The notes: generated from the letters alone by a model not told the origin. 64,000 nucleotides of DNA from Nitrobacter sp047149785 (GCF_047149785.1 NZ_BAAGBE010000001.1:2542001-2606000); one strand, 5' to 3'; counted from the stretch's first letter, positions 45,176 through 54,529 are shown. Program-made: numbers and translations.

Positions 45176-45673
45176 ATCGCCTGAGAGGCTTGCGAATTCC
45201 CTGACCACCCGCTCGTAGACAGGGCGCTTGAAAGGCACGATGAGCCGCGTCAGGTTCCGCATCGGCTCCCAGCGCCAGGCGATGAATTCCGGCTTGTGGC
45301 CATCGCCCGGATTGGCGACGTCGATCTCGTCGTCGCTGCCGGTGAAGCGCATCGCGTACCACTTCTGGCGCTGTCCGCGATAGCGGCCCTTCCAGGCTCG
45401 CCCGGCCACCGTGCGCGGAATGTCGTAGATCAGCCAGTCGGATACCTCGGCGAGCTTCTCGACCGAGCGAACGCTGGTCTCCTCGTAAAGTTCGCGTTTT
45501 GCCGCAAGCCACGTGTCCTCGCCGGGGTCGACGCCGCCTTGGGGCATCTGCCAGACATGCTCGTCATCGACATGCTCGATACCGGTGCGGCGACCGACGA
45601 AGACAAGTCCTCTCTCGTTGATCAGCATCATACCGACGCAGGTGCGGTAGGGTAAATCGTCGTAGCGCGCCAT
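45173..45673 (-). CDS. rppH: RNA pyrophosphohydrolase, Nudix family
   Basis: RppH removes pyrophosphate from 5'-triphosphorylated mRNA to start decay. The 166-residue protein has the Nudix box GGVDPGEDTWLAAKRELYEETSV (seen as GGVDPGEDTW then REL-EET), preceded by WQMPQGG. It also has the family opening YRTCVGMMLINERGLVFVGR and the C-terminal EFIAWRWEPMRNL and IVPFKRPVYERVVREF. The TAG stop is contributed by the palindromic element. It follows the deacetylase-like gene on the same strand after 62 bp. Confidence 0.94.
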   Translation of the reverse strand: MARYDDLPYRTCVGMMLINERGLVFVGRRTGIEHVDDEHVWQMPQGGVDPGEDTWLAAKRELYEETSVRSVEKLAEVSDWLIYDIPRTVAGRAWKGRYRGQRQKWYAMRFTGSDDEIDVANPGDGHKPEFIAWRWEPMRNLTRLIVPFKRPVYERVVREFASLSGD

Positions 45674-45735
45674 TCCGTCAACGCCTTTCGCGCCTCGCCG
45701 CCTTGGTAAAAGGAATGAGACGCGGATTTTAAAGA

Positions 45736-46935
45736 TCAGCTCGATTTTGATTTCAGCATCGCGGTTGTCAATGGCACAAGCATCACGCCACGGCTTTCGA
45801 GACCTTTGGCCCAGGCGCCGATGCGGTCGAGGGAAACCGGAAGCGCCGAGGCCATGCCGATGGCGACCCCCTGTCTCTTCGCCAGGTCTTCAAGCCGTGC
45901 GAGCGCCTTGTCGATCTCCACCGAGGTCGGAACAGTATCAATGGTCAGGTCAGCCTTGGCGAACGGCATCGCCTGACCCTCCGCGAGTTGACCTGCGACG
46001 CTCCTCGGAGCAGAGCCGTCGTCAAGATAGCCAAGGCCGCGCTTGGCTGCTTCGTGAATGATCGGCTCCATGACCTCGGCAGTGGCGACAAACCGCGCGC
46101 CCATGAAATTGGCGAGACCGACGTAGCCCTGAAAGCGGCTGAGGTGCCAATGCAGGCGATCGATATTCTGGTCTGCCCCGAGCGTCGTCAGCAGGGTCTG
46201 CGGTCCCGGGTCGTTGTCGGGATAGTCGTACGGCTCCATGGGGACTTCCAGCAGAACCTCATGACGTTGCGTACGAGCCCGCTCCACCAATTTGCCCGGA
46301 TCAGACCCGTAAGGCGTGAACCCCAGTGTCACGGCCGGCGGCAGTTTCGTGATGGCATCGATGGTCTTGGCCGCGCTGACGCCGAGACCGCCAACCACGA
46401 TCGCGACCACCGGCATCGTTGCCGCCTTCGCGCGATCGGCGTCGGTGCCCATCGCGTAGGCCTTGAAAGGCTTTAGCCCGTCGGCGGCGACCGGAATCAT
46501 TCCGTAACGCGACTTCTCCAGCAGACGCTGATCGATTCCCGCCATCGTCGCCGGCGCGGCGCCGCCGCCTGCATCCGCATCCGCGCCCGCGACAACGACA
46601 TCCTGGCGCGAACCGCTGGAGCCGTCGATAATGGTGATGGTCTTCCGGCCGGCTTCGGGTTGAGCCGCAACCGCGGCCGCGCCGGACGGCTTCGGCGCAG
46701 GTGGCACGGCCGCGGACTGGTCGTCGGGAATCGCGGGCTTCTGGATCGCGATCCGCGCCGTGGGTTCGCCGCCGAGAGGGTCGTGATTGAAAAGAGCAAA
46801 ACTCAGGAAGACGACCAGGATCGATCCAAACAAGGTCGCCATGACCTGCGGCAGCGTGAAGGGGAGTCGAAAACGGCGCTTGGACGCAGAGTTCTGCCCG
46901 AGCGGCGCGCTGAGATCGTCCGTCGTATCAGCCAT
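45736..46935 (-). CDS. divergent polysaccharide deacetylase family protein (YibQ-like)
   Basis: The start MADTTDDLSAPLGQNSASKR gives 399 residues; a longer frame adds 21 non-conserved residues. One N-terminal membrane helix (VMATLFGSILVVFLSFALF, about 31-49) anchors a periplasmic Pro/Ala-rich linker. The catalytic-fold domain begins at VVAIVVGGLGVSAAKTIDAI. TLGFTPYGSDPGKLVERAR, VPMEPYDYPDNDPGPQTLL and GLANFMGARF are characteristic of this DUF610 family. The family sits with ctpA/envC-type cell-wall genes, as here. The usual first Asp of the deacetylase motif appears as Gly (VVGGLG), so activity is uncertain. Confidence 0.88.
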   Translation of the reverse strand: MADTTDDLSAPLGQNSASKRRFRLPFTLPQVMATLFGSILVVFLSFALFNHDPLGGEPTARIAIQKPAIPDDQSAAVPPAPKPSGAAAVAAQPEAGRKTITIIDGSSGSRQDVVVAGADADAGGGAAPATMAGIDQRLLEKSRYGMIPVAADGLKPFKAYAMGTDADRAKAATMPVVAIVVGGLGVSAAKTIDAITKLPPAVTLGFTPYGSDPGKLVERARTQRHEVLLEVPMEPYDYPDNDPGPQTLLTTLGADQNIDRLHWHLSRFQGYVGLANFMGARFVATAEVMEPIIHEAAKRGLGYLDDGSAPRSVAGQLAEGQAMPFAKADLTIDTVPTSVEIDKALARLEDLAKRQGVAIGMASALPVSLDRIGAWAKGLESRGVMLVPLTTAMLKSKSS

Positions 46936-47075
46936 GGAAGTCCCCGAATCACCCGATTCGACGATATCATGGACGCACGCAAAGGTGGCAGAACGCAATT
47001 ACGCGCCCGCTGGCCGCCACCTTTGGCAGGAACGAAACCGGCGGACGCCCGAATCGGGAATCCGCTTCCAGTATG

Positions 47076-48431
47076 TCAGTTCGCCGCCTTGTTCGCGGGC
47101 TTCTCCATTGCCGCCTTTTCACTCGGAGCGCGCGACGAGGCGTTGATCTTGACGCCGTGCAAAAGGTCGTCGGCCATCTTCAGTGCCTTGTCGTTCTTGG
47201 CGTCCGGCGGAACGTAGGATTGCGAGCCGGTCTTCTCGTCGGTGCCGTTGCGCAGATGGCCGCGCAACGAGGCCTCTCCCTTGGTGTCGGTCCGCGACTT
47301 CAACTCATCCGGCACGTCCTGGAGCACCTCGATATCCGGAACGATGCCCTTGGCCTGAATCGAGCGGCCCGACGGCGTGTAATAGCGCGCCGTGGTCAGC
47401 CGCAGCGCGCCGTTGCCCGAACCGAGCGGAATGATGGTCTGCACGGAGCCCTTGCCGAACGAACGGGTGCCGATCAGCGTCGCCCGCTTATGATCCTGCA
47501 AGGCGCCGGCGACGATTTCGGACGCCGATGCGGAGCCGCCGTTGATCAAAACGACCACCGGTTTGCCCTTGGTGAGGTCGCCCGGATGCGCGCTGCGGCG
47601 CTGGGTTTCCTCGGCATTGCGGCCGCGCGTCGATACGATCTCGCCGCGATCGAGGAAACTGTCGGAGACGGTCACGGCTTCCTCGAGCAATCCGCCAGGA
47701 TTGTTGCGCAAATCGATGATGTAGCCCTTGAGCTTGTCGCCGATCTGGCTTTGAAGGTCGGCAATCGACTTCTTGAGGCCTTCGGTGGTCTGCTCGTTGA
47801 AGGTGGTGATGCGGATATAGGCGATGTCGTCAGCCTCGACGCGCGAGCGCACCGAGCGGACGCGGATGTTGTCACGCACCAGCGTCACGTCGATCGGATT
47901 GTCCTGACCCTTGCGGATGATCTTCAACTTGATCTTGGTGCCGATCGGACCGCGCATCTTGTCGACAGCCTGGTTGAGGGTCAGCCCCTGCACCGCCTCG
48001 TCGTCAAGATTGGTGATGATGTCGTTGGCCAGGATTCCCGCCTTGGATGCCGGGGTGTCATCGATCGGCGAGACCACCTTGACCAAGCCGTCTTCCATCG
48101 TGACCTCGATGCCGAGGCCCCCGAACTCGCCGCGCGTCTGCACCTGCATGTCGCGGAAGCTCTTGGCGTCCATGTAGCTCGAATGCGGATCGAGGCCCGA
48201 CAGCATGCCGCTAATGGCCGATTCGATCAGCTTGCTGTCGTCGGGCTTCTCGACATAGTCGCTGCGGACCCGCTCGAACACATCGCCGAACAGATTGAGC
48301 TGGCGATAGGTGTCCGATGTCGCAGCGCGCGCGCTCGATCCCATCAGCACCGACCGCGGCTGCGTCACGAACAGCGTCAGCGCGGCACCCGCGGCGGCGC
48401 TGAGAAGAATGAGAGAAACCTTGCGCATCAT
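47076..48431 (-). CDS. ctpA: carboxy-terminal processing protease, S41 family
   Basis: The 451-residue periplasmic protease has an N-terminal signal anchor (VSLILLSAAAGAALTLFV). A PDZ domain follows (FGGLGIEVTMEDGLVKVVSP, PASKAGILANDIIT). The S41 catalytic core carries the serine in NGGSASASEIVAGAL and the lysine in GTRSFGKGSVQT. A basic, low-complexity tail follows ALKMADDLLHG. It probably trims envelope proteins or peptidoglycan hydrolases. Its start overlaps the envC stop by 4 bp. Confidence 0.96.
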   Translation of the reverse strand: MMRKVSLILLSAAAGAALTLFVTQPRSVLMGSSARAATSDTYRQLNLFGDVFERVRSDYVEKPDDSKLIESAISGMLSGLDPHSSYMDAKSFRDMQVQTRGEFGGLGIEVTMEDGLVKVVSPIDDTPASKAGILANDIITNLDDEAVQGLTLNQAVDKMRGPIGTKIKLKIIRKGQDNPIDVTLVRDNIRVRSVRSRVEADDIAYIRITTFNEQTTEGLKKSIADLQSQIGDKLKGYIIDLRNNPGGLLEEAVTVSDSFLDRGEIVSTRGRNAEETQRRSAHPGDLTKGKPVVVLINGGSASASEIVAGALQDHKRATLIGTRSFGKGSVQTIIPLGSGNGALRLTTARYYTPSGRSIQAKGIVPDIEVLQDVPDELKSRTDTKGEASLRGHLRNGTDEKTGSQSYVPPDAKNDKALKMADDLLHGVKINASSRAPSEKAAMEKPANKAAN

Positions 48432-49840
48432 CCGCGAACCTTTTGGCCTTTATTTGCGGCCCACCACGGGCCTGGATCAATGGGAGTGCCGTCCTTACGG
48501 AACTCGATGTAGAGAACGGGCTGACTGACGTTGGCCGCGAGAATCGAAGCGACACGGGAGGTCGATCCCATCGTCGCTACCGGCTCTCCGGTCAACACGA
48601 ACTGGCCGATGTTAACCGAAATACGCTCCATCCCGGCGATCAGCACATGATACCCGCCACCGGCATTGAGGATCAAGAGTTGTCCATAGCTACGGAACGG
48701 CCCGGCGTACACAACCCAGCCATCACACGGTGTCGTGACCTGCGCACCGGGGCGAGCCGCCAACGAAATGCCTTTTTCCACGCCGCCGGCGCCATCGGAG
48801 CCACCAAAGTCACGGATCTTCGTGCCGTTAACCGGGAACGCCAACAGGCCCTTGGCGGATGCAAAGGCGATGGCCGGGCTGAGCCGGCCCGGATCCTTGA
48901 GAGCCGCCAGATTCGGTTTGCCGTTAAGTGACGCCGGAGCGCCCTGCCGGTTGGCCGTCTCCGCTGCCTTGGCCGCGCTTTTCACGTCCTGTTCCATCTT
49001 TGCAATCAGGTCTTGCAGGCCGTCGACCTGGTGCGACAGTTCAATCGCGCGCGCCGCTTCCGCGGCCATATCTTTTTCGATGCCGCTTTGCTGCCGTTGC
49101 CGTTCGTTTACCAGCGCCACCAGGCGGGTCTGCTCGTTTTTGAGGCTGTCGCGATCGACCGCCATCCGATCACGTTCGGCGGCGATTGATTTGCGCAGGC
49201 TGACAAGTTCATCGAGATCAGCCACAAGCTTTTCCGCGCGCTGGCGTATCTCCGGCACCACGGAGCCGAGCAATATCGCGGTGCGCAGCGACTTCAGCGC
49301 ATCCTCCGGCCGCACCAGCAAGGCCGGCGGCGTGCGGCGGCCGACCCGCTGCAGGGCGGCAAGCACTTCCACGATTTCCGCGCGCCGCGAAGCAAGCGAA
49401 TCGCGGATTTTCTGTTCGCGCGCGTGAAGCGGCAGCAGGCGCGCTTCGGCCTCCGCAATCTTGGTCTCGATGTTCCGGACCCCGGCGGCGGTCTCGATCA
49501 ACTGTTGATTGAGCCTGGCGCGGTTCTGGCCGACGGCCGCGATATCGGCCTTCAGTCGCTCCTGCAACGCGGCCGCGTTCCTTTGCTGCGCCCGCACCCC
49601 CTCCAGTTCCTGTTCGCGCTTCTTGATATCGTCGGCCGACGGGACCGCCGCCGGCGACGGTGTCCCGGCAGCCTGCGCCATCACGGGCGAAGAAACCACC
49701 GATGACAGGCCCGCGAGCAGGCAAGCCGAGATAACCAGCATGGAGACCGGCGGCTGTCCGCTTCTCGCCTCCGCGAACCGTGAATGGCGGCCCTGGTTCA
49801 GCCACATGTCAGGTGATCGGCGCCTGTTTGTTCGCACCAT
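48428..49840 (-). CDS. envC: EnvC-like murein hydrolase activator with degenerate LytM domain
   Basis: The 470-residue exported protein has a signal segment (SMLVISACLLAGLSSVVSSP, about 33-52), two long coiled coils (about 70-125 and 190-290), and a C-terminal LytM/M23 fold. The metal-ligand positions are not conserved: the usual GRDFG...H.GIDI block reads IRDFGGSDGAGGVEKGISLA, and the HxH strand reads GYHVLIAG. Such proteins activate amidases rather than cut peptidoglycan. Translational coupling to ctpA is by a 4 bp overlap. The true start may be internal (49807 or 49741). Confidence 0.92.
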   Translation of the reverse strand: MVRTNRRRSPDMWLNQGRHSRFAEARSGQPPVSMLVISACLLAGLSSVVSSPVMAQAAGTPSPAAVPSADDIKKREQELEGVRAQQRNAAALQERLKADIAAVGQNRARLNQQLIETAAGVRNIETKIAEAEARLLPLHAREQKIRDSLASRRAEIVEVLAALQRVGRRTPPALLVRPEDALKSLRTAILLGSVVPEIRQRAEKLVADLDELVSLRKSIAAERDRMAVDRDSLKNEQTRLVALVNERQRQQSGIEKDMAAEAARAIELSHQVDGLQDLIAKMEQDVKSAAKAAETANRQGAPASLNGKPNLAALKDPGRLSPAIAFASAKGLLAFPVNGTKIRDFGGSDGAGGVEKGISLAARPGAQVTTPCDGWVVYAGPFRSYGQLLILNAGGGYHVLIAGMERISVNIGQFVLTGEPVATMGSTSRVASILAANVSQPVLYIEFRKDGTPIDPGPWWAANKGQKVRG

Positions 49841-49877
49841 GTTGACCCGATCGCGTCAACGCATCCGGCAAGACGCG

Positions 49878-50360
49878 CTACCCGCGGTGATAAGGATGGC
49901 CGGCCAGGATGGTCGCGGCCCGGTAGATCTGTTCCAGCAGCATCACGCGAACAATCTGGTGCGGCCAGGTGGCCGCGCCGAATGCGATACTCAATCCAGC
50001 TTTGCGCCGCAATTCAGGCGAAAGTCCGTCCGCGCCGCCCACGACAAAAACTGTGCTCACAACCGCCTCATCCCGCCAGCGGCCGAGATGATCCGCAAAA
50101 GCGGCGCTGTCGATGTTTTTGCCTCTTTCATCCAGCGCCACCAGGGCCGCCCCCTCCGGGACCAAAGCGAGCATCGCCGCCGCCTCTGCGCGAATGCGTT
50201 GTTCGGCATCGCGGGCGCGGCTTTCCGGGATTTCATGGACGTCGAGTCCGCGGAATCCCAGCCTGCGGCCGATATCGTTGAAGCGTCCGCGATAGCGATC
50301 GGCGAGTTCCCGTTCCGGGCCCTGCTTGAGATGGCCAATGGCAATGACGGCGAGTCGCAT
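49878..50360 (-). CDS. rlmH: 23S rRNA pseudouridine-1915 N3-methyltransferase
   Basis: RlmH methylates pseudouridine 1915 in helix 69 of 23S rRNA. The 160-residue SPOUT-fold protein shows MRLAVIAIGHLKQGPERELA, LVALDERGKNIDSAAFADHL, FVVGGADGLSPELRRKA and the C-terminal knot WPHQIVRVMLLEQIYRAATI-LAGHPYHRG. Length is normal. rsfS lies 34 bp upstream on the same strand, the conserved rsfS-rlmH pairing. Confidence 0.97.
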   Translation of the reverse strand: MRLAVIAIGHLKQGPERELADRYRGRFNDIGRRLGFRGLDVHEIPESRARDAEQRIRAEAAAMLALVPEGAALVALDERGKNIDSAAFADHLGRWRDEAVVSTVFVVGGADGLSPELRRKAGLSIAFGAATWPHQIVRVMLLEQIYRAATILAGHPYHRG

Positions 50361-50394
50361 CCGCGCAAGCTATCGCGTTTTCGAGCAAAGCGGC

Positions 50395-50937
50395 TCAGAC
50401 CGTCTTCGCCGTCGCCGTGTTTTGCATCCACAATCTTTCGAGATTGTAGAATTCGCGAACCTCCGGCCTGAACACGTGCACGATCACATCGCCGGAATCG
50501 ATGAGCACCCAGTCGCAATTGGGCAAGCCCTCGATATGGATCTTCCTGATTCCGGTTTCCTTGAGGCTCTTGGCGACGTTCTCGGCAACCGCGCCCACAT
50601 GCCGGTTGGACCGGCCGGTGGTAACGACCATGTAATCGGAGAATGCCGATTTGCCGCGAAGGTCGATAGTGACGGTATCTTCCGCCTTCATATCCTCGAG
50701 GCGGGAAAGGATCAGCTCGAGCGTCTCTTCAATGCCGGGTCGCGTTTCCGAAACCACGGCGTCTGCGGCTGTCTTGCGCACTCTCGGCCTAACGGTCTTC
50801 GCTGTCGCGCGCTTCGGCGTCGAAGACGTGGGCGGGGAGGACGGGGCAGACCTGGACAATACAGGTGCTGTCAGGGACCATTTCCTTTCGCTGTATCGCA
50901 ACGCCGAATCCCGGCGTCTGGCGGCTATACTAGGCAT
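50395..50937 (-). CDS. rsfS: ribosomal silencing factor RsfS
   Basis: RsfS binds L14 on the large subunit and blocks 30S joining in starvation. The conserved domain (about residues 72-172) has EDTVTIDLRGKSAFSDYMVV, TGRSNRHVGAVAENV, GLPNCDWVLIDSGDVIVHVF and REFYNLERLW. An N-terminal Ser/Pro/Arg-rich extension of about 70 residues is unlike short family members, so the start may be further in. Next to the stop, 50374-50394 (cgttttcgagcaaagcggct) is a fragment of the TA-flanked palindromic element. Confidence 0.92.
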   Translation of the reverse strand: MPSIAARRRDSALRYSERKWSLTAPVLSRSAPSSPPTSSTPKRATAKTVRPRVRKTAADAVVSETRPGIEETLELILSRLEDMKAEDTVTIDLRGKSAFSDYMVVTTGRSNRHVGAVAENVAKSLKETGIRKIHIEGLPNCDWVLIDSGDVIVHVFRPEVREFYNLERLWMQNTATAKTV

Positions 50938-50978
50938 GTAGGCCTGACGGTTTCAATATTCCAGTAACCCCGGCGGAT

Positions 50979-51566
50979 TCATCTCCGGCCCTCGTCCTTC
51001 CATGTTCCATCCCGGTTCCGCAGGCCGGTCGACGACAACCTCGACTTCATCCCGGTGAGGAAGACCCAGGCGGGCGGGCGATGGGTGGCCAGCTTCTCGG
51101 CCCTGGCTTCAGGAAGACGCCACCGCGCAAGTGCCTGCGCGGCAGGCGCTGCGAGAGCGCGGAAACCCTGCGGCGGCCGATCGATCACCGCGATCGGCAC
51201 CTCGGCGGCAATCCGCCGCCAGTTTTCCCAGCGATGGAATTGCGCCAGATTGTCCGCGCCCATGATCCAGACAAAGCGCGCCCGGGCGCACCTGCGTCGC
51301 AGATAGGTAATTGTGTCGACGGTATAGCGGGTTCCGATGACAGCTTCGAGACAGCTCACATCGATCCGCGGATCCCTGGCCATCGCCCTCGCCGCGGCGG
51401 CGCGTTCGCCGAAATCGTGGAGCGCGCGCGCGTCCTTGAGCGGATTGGCGGGCGAAACCAGCCACCAGACCCGGTCGAGCTGGAGGCGCTTCAGGGCATA
51501 CAGACTGATGGCGCGGTGCGCGGCATGGGGCGGATTGAACGAGCCTCCAAGAAGACCGATGCGCAT
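50979..51566 (-). CDS. nadD: nicotinate-nucleotide adenylyltransferase
   Basis: NadD makes deamido-NAD from nicotinate mononucleotide. The start MRIGLLGGSFNPPHAAHRAI was chosen because the nucleotidyltransferase motif GGSFNPPHxxH lies immediately inside, giving 195 residues; the frame is open 93 bp further upstream without similarity. Also present are WWLVSPANPLK, TRYTVDTI, FVWIMGADNLAQFHRW and the C-terminal SSTGLR, a variant of the usual SSTxIR. It lies between proA and rsfS on the same strand. Confidence 0.95.
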   Translation of the reverse strand: MRIGLLGGSFNPPHAAHRAISLYALKRLQLDRVWWLVSPANPLKDARALHDFGERAAAARAMARDPRIDVSCLEAVIGTRYTVDTITYLRRRCARARFVWIMGADNLAQFHRWENWRRIAAEVPIAVIDRPPQGFRALAAPAAQALARWRLPEARAEKLATHRPPAWVFLTGMKSRLSSTGLRNRDGTWKDEGRR

Positions 51567-51706
51567 GCCGTCGGCGTGAAGCGGGATGGCGCTGGACCAG
51601 ACGACTGAACGCGGCTCCAAATCAATCTCCGCGCGACCGGGTGCATGACCCGCCAGCATGCGTGCAATCCGGCGAAAAGACCATGCGCGCTAAAACGAAG
51701 TGGCGC

Positions 51707-52999
51707 TCACGGCCGGGTCTGTCCGGTGCCATGAACGCGATACTTGAAACTCGTCAACTGCTCGGCACCGACCGGCCCGCGCGCATGGAATCTGCCGGTC
51801 GCGATGCCGATCTCGGCGCCGAAGCCGAATTCGCCGCCGTCGGCAAACTGCGTCGAGGCGTTGTGCAGCACGATCGCCGAATCCACCTCGTCGAGGAACC
51901 GCGCGGCAATTTTTGGATCGTCGGTCACGATCGCATCGGTATGCTGCGAGCCGTGACGCTGGATATGGTCGATGGCCTCACCGACACCATCGACCACGCG
52001 CGCGGAAATGATCGCGGCCTCATATTCGGTGTCCCAGTCGTCATCGGTTGCGGGCTTGACCCGCGCGTCGACGCCCTGCACGGCGGCGTCGCCGCGCACC
52101 TCGCAGCCCGCATCGATCAGCATCCCGACCAGCGGCTTGAGCGCCTTCGGCGCGGCGGCGCGATCGACCAGCAGCGTCTCGGCCGCGCCGCAAACGCCCG
52201 GACGGCGCATCTTGGCGTTGAGCACGATCGACTTCGCCATGGCGAGATCGGCGGCGGCATCGACATAGACATGATTGACGCCTTCCAGATGCGCGAACAC
52301 CGGCACGCGCGCCTCGGACTCGACGCGCGCGACAAGGCTCTTGCCGCCGCGCGGCACGATCACGTCGATGCCGCCGTTCAACCCGCCGAGCAGCAGCCCG
52401 ACCGCGGCGCGGTCGCGCGTCGGCACCAGCGTGATCGCCGCTTCCGGCAAACCCGCCTCGCGCAAGCCCTGCACCAGACAGTCATGGATCGCGCGGCATG
52501 AGCGGAAACTGTCCGAGCCGCCGCGCAGGATCACGGCGTTGCCGGATTTCAGGCACAGCACGCCGGCGTCGGCGCAGACATTGGGACGGCTTTCAAAAAT
52601 CACCGCGACCACGCCGAGCGGAACGCGCACGCGCTCGATCGTCATTCCGTTGGGACGCTGCCAGCGTTCGGTAACCTTGCCAACGGGATCCTCGATCCCG
52701 CTCACCACCTTCACGCCGTCGGCCATGGCCTCGATGCGCGCTTGCGTGAGCGTCAGACGATCGACGAACGCGGACGCGGCGCCGCCGGCGCGCGCATCCG
52801 TGACATCCTCGGCATTGGCCTTGAGAATCGCGGCCGCGTTGGCGCGGATCGCGCGCTCCATCGCATCGAGCGCCCGATTCTTCTGCGCCGCCGACGCAAG
52901 GCCCAGCACGCGCGCGGCGGCGCGCGCCTGCGTTGCAAGGTCGTTCATCAGGGCCGGCAGATCGGCTGCGGCGCCGACCGCCTTCAGGGAGGCAGTCAT
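51707..52999 (-). CDS. proA: glutamate-5-semialdehyde dehydrogenase
   Basis: ProA reduces gamma-glutamyl phosphate made by ProB to glutamate semialdehyde in proline synthesis. The 430-residue protein shows RVPLGVVAVIFESRPNVCAD, VILRGGSDSFRSC, DVIVPRGGKSLVARV and the catalytic cysteine in MRRPGVCGAAETLLVD. Other blocks are DDDWDTEYEAAIIS and EFGFGAEIGIATGRFHARGP (as FGFGAEIGIATGR). proB, normally immediately upstream, is 3.4 kb away across an accessory block and an insertion sequence. Confidence 0.97.
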   Translation of the reverse strand: MTASLKAVGAAADLPALMNDLATQARAAARVLGLASAAQKNRALDAMERAIRANAAAILKANAEDVTDARAGGAASAFVDRLTLTQARIEAMADGVKVVSGIEDPVGKVTERWQRPNGMTIERVRVPLGVVAVIFESRPNVCADAGVLCLKSGNAVILRGGSDSFRSCRAIHDCLVQGLREAGLPEAAITLVPTRDRAAVGLLLGGLNGGIDVIVPRGGKSLVARVESEARVPVFAHLEGVNHVYVDAAADLAMAKSIVLNAKMRRPGVCGAAETLLVDRAAAPKALKPLVGMLIDAGCEVRGDAAVQGVDARVKPATDDDWDTEYEAAIISARVVDGVGEAIDHIQRHGSQHTDAIVTDDPKIAARFLDEVDSAIVLHNASTQFADGGEFGFGAEIGIATGRFHARGPVGAEQLTSFKYRVHGTGQTRP

Positions 53000-53398
53000 G
53001 TCGGGCTGGCAATCCTGTTAGTAGAAATCCTGTCCGATCCAGTCACCTCAGACGGAAGTCCGGCGGTGTTTCTCAAAACAACGTCCTAGCACAGTTGTAA
53101 CCGATCGGCTATCGACCGGCCAGCTCCGCCCGGCCTGTCGGCCTTGCGCCGGCGGGGGCGAACTTGCCGAGCGCGAACCACGACAGAAAGGCGGCTGTCC
53201 CGGCGCGCTCGGTCGAGGCGGAACCGATCGTCGCGAATGGCGCGGTCGATCGCTATTGTAGCCAAGCCGTATCTCCCTCGGCAGGCGCAGGCTGACTGCC
53301 GCGAACAGGCCCGGCTCCGATCAACTTCACATATTGAAGTTGAGATTCAGCGACGCCGGCGCACGATTCCCCGAACCATCCAGCAACAGGAGCCGGTC
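53000..53398. promoter_or_regulatory. intergenic region with a perfect operator-like palindrome
   Basis: These 399 bp between the divergent starts of proA and the acyl-CoA dehydrogenase gene contain no supported gene. A perfect 9 bp inverted repeat, tcaacttca-catat-tgaagttga, lies at 53321-53343, 55 bp before the dehydrogenase ATG. Its size and symmetry fit a dimeric TetR- or MarR-type repressor site, but no regulator gene is adjacent. Part of the stretch on the minus strand is open but has no recognisable product. Confidence 0.6.
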
Positions 53399-54529
53399 AT
53401 GGCGGCCTATCTCGACCTTCAGGCGCTCGTGCAGATCATCGGACCGCGTTTTGCCGAAGGCGCCGCGGAGCGCGATGCGGGCGACGTCTTCGTTGCGGAC
53501 CACTACGATGTGCTGGCGCAGCACAAGGTATTCTCCGCGCTGGTGCCGAGGGAGTTGGGCGGCGGCGGCGTTGCCTACAGCGCCATGTGCCGTTTCCTGC
53601 GCGAACTTGCGCATTACTGCCCTTCGACGGCGCTCGCGCTGTCGATGCACCAGCATCTCGTCGCAGCGGCGGTCTACAATCATCGCCAGGGCCGGCCGGG
53701 GCAGAAACTTCTGGAACGGGTCGCGGCGTCCGAACTGGTGCTGATCTCGACCGGCGCCAGCGACTGGATGGAATCGAATGGTCTGGCGCAGCGCGCCGAC
53801 GGCGGCTTCCGGGTCAACGCGCGAAAGCCTTTCGGCAGCGGCTCGCCCAAAGGCGGTCTGCTGATGACCTCGGTGCCGTTCGACGATCCGGTCGAAGGCT
53901 GGCAGGTGCTGCATTTCGCGGTGCCGTTCGATGCGCCGGGCGTGTCGCTTGGCGACGACTGGCAAACGCTCGGCATGCGCGCGACGGGTTCGCAGACCAT
54001 TGTTCTGGAAAACGTGTTCGTGCCGAATGACGCGATCGCGCTGCGGCGGCCGCGCGGCCGTTTTCATCCGGCGTGGAACGTGATTCTCACGGTCGCGATG
54101 CCCCTGATCATGTCGGTCTACGCCGGCGTCGCCGAAGCCGCGGCGGCGATCGCCACCAGGCTTGCAAAAAAGCGCTTGAGCGATCCGACCGTGCCCTATC
54201 TTCTTGGCGAACTCGCCAACGAGCTGACGAAAGTGCAGCTCGCCATCGACGATATGGTCCGCCTGACCAACGACTTCGACGTCACGATGGGTCTGGAGGT
54301 GACCAGCCCCATGCTGGTGCGCAAGACGCTCGTCGCAGAGAGCGTGCTGACAACCGTCGAGAAGGCGCTGGAAGTGGCGGGCGGCGCCGGCTTCTATCGC
54401 AAGACCGGACTTGAACGCCTGCTGCGCGATGCGCACGGCGCGCAGTTTCACCCGCTCCCGGCGAAACGGCAGCAGCGGTTCACGGGCCGCATCGCACTCG
54501 GTCTCGATCCGATCGCGGATCTAGCGTGA
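53399..54529 (+). CDS. acyl-CoA dehydrogenase family flavoprotein
   Basis: The start MAAYLDLQALVQIIGPRF, preceded by caggag, gives 376 residues; the frame is open 255 bp further upstream with unrelated Arg-rich sequence. The acyl-CoA dehydrogenase fold is seen in VFSALVPRELGGGGVAYSAM, PSTALALSMHQHLV, VLISTGASDW, the FAD/substrate block LGMRATGSQTIVLENVFVP, the helical C-terminal domain, and LERLLRDAHGAQFHPLPAKR. This subgroup includes acyl-CoA dehydrogenases and DszC-like flavin monooxygenases; the catalytic base is not evident, so the substrate is unknown. Confidence 0.85.
   Translation: MAAYLDLQALVQIIGPRFAEGAAERDAGDVFVADHYDVLAQHKVFSALVPRELGGGGVAYSAMCRFLRELAHYCPSTALALSMHQHLVAAAVYNHRQGRPGQKLLERVAASELVLISTGASDWMESNGLAQRADGGFRVNARKPFGSGSPKGGLLMTSVPFDDPVEGWQVLHFAVPFDAPGVSLGDDWQTLGMRATGSQTIVLENVFVPNDAIALRRPRGRFHPAWNVILTVAMPLIMSVYAGVAEAAAAIATRLAKKRLSDPTVPYLLGELANELTKVQLAIDDMVRLTNDFDVTMGLEVTSPMLVRKTLVAESVLTTVEKALEVAGGAGFYRKTGLERLLRDAHGAQFHPLPAKRQQRFTGRIALGLDPIADLA

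Noticed and set aside
52020..52070. ProA segment DARVKPATDD, resembling peptides encoded by the 'gggcttgaccc' repeat
   Set aside because: The position matches a naturally variable VKxxxxDD segment of ProA and the protein has normal length, so a repeat insertion is not needed.
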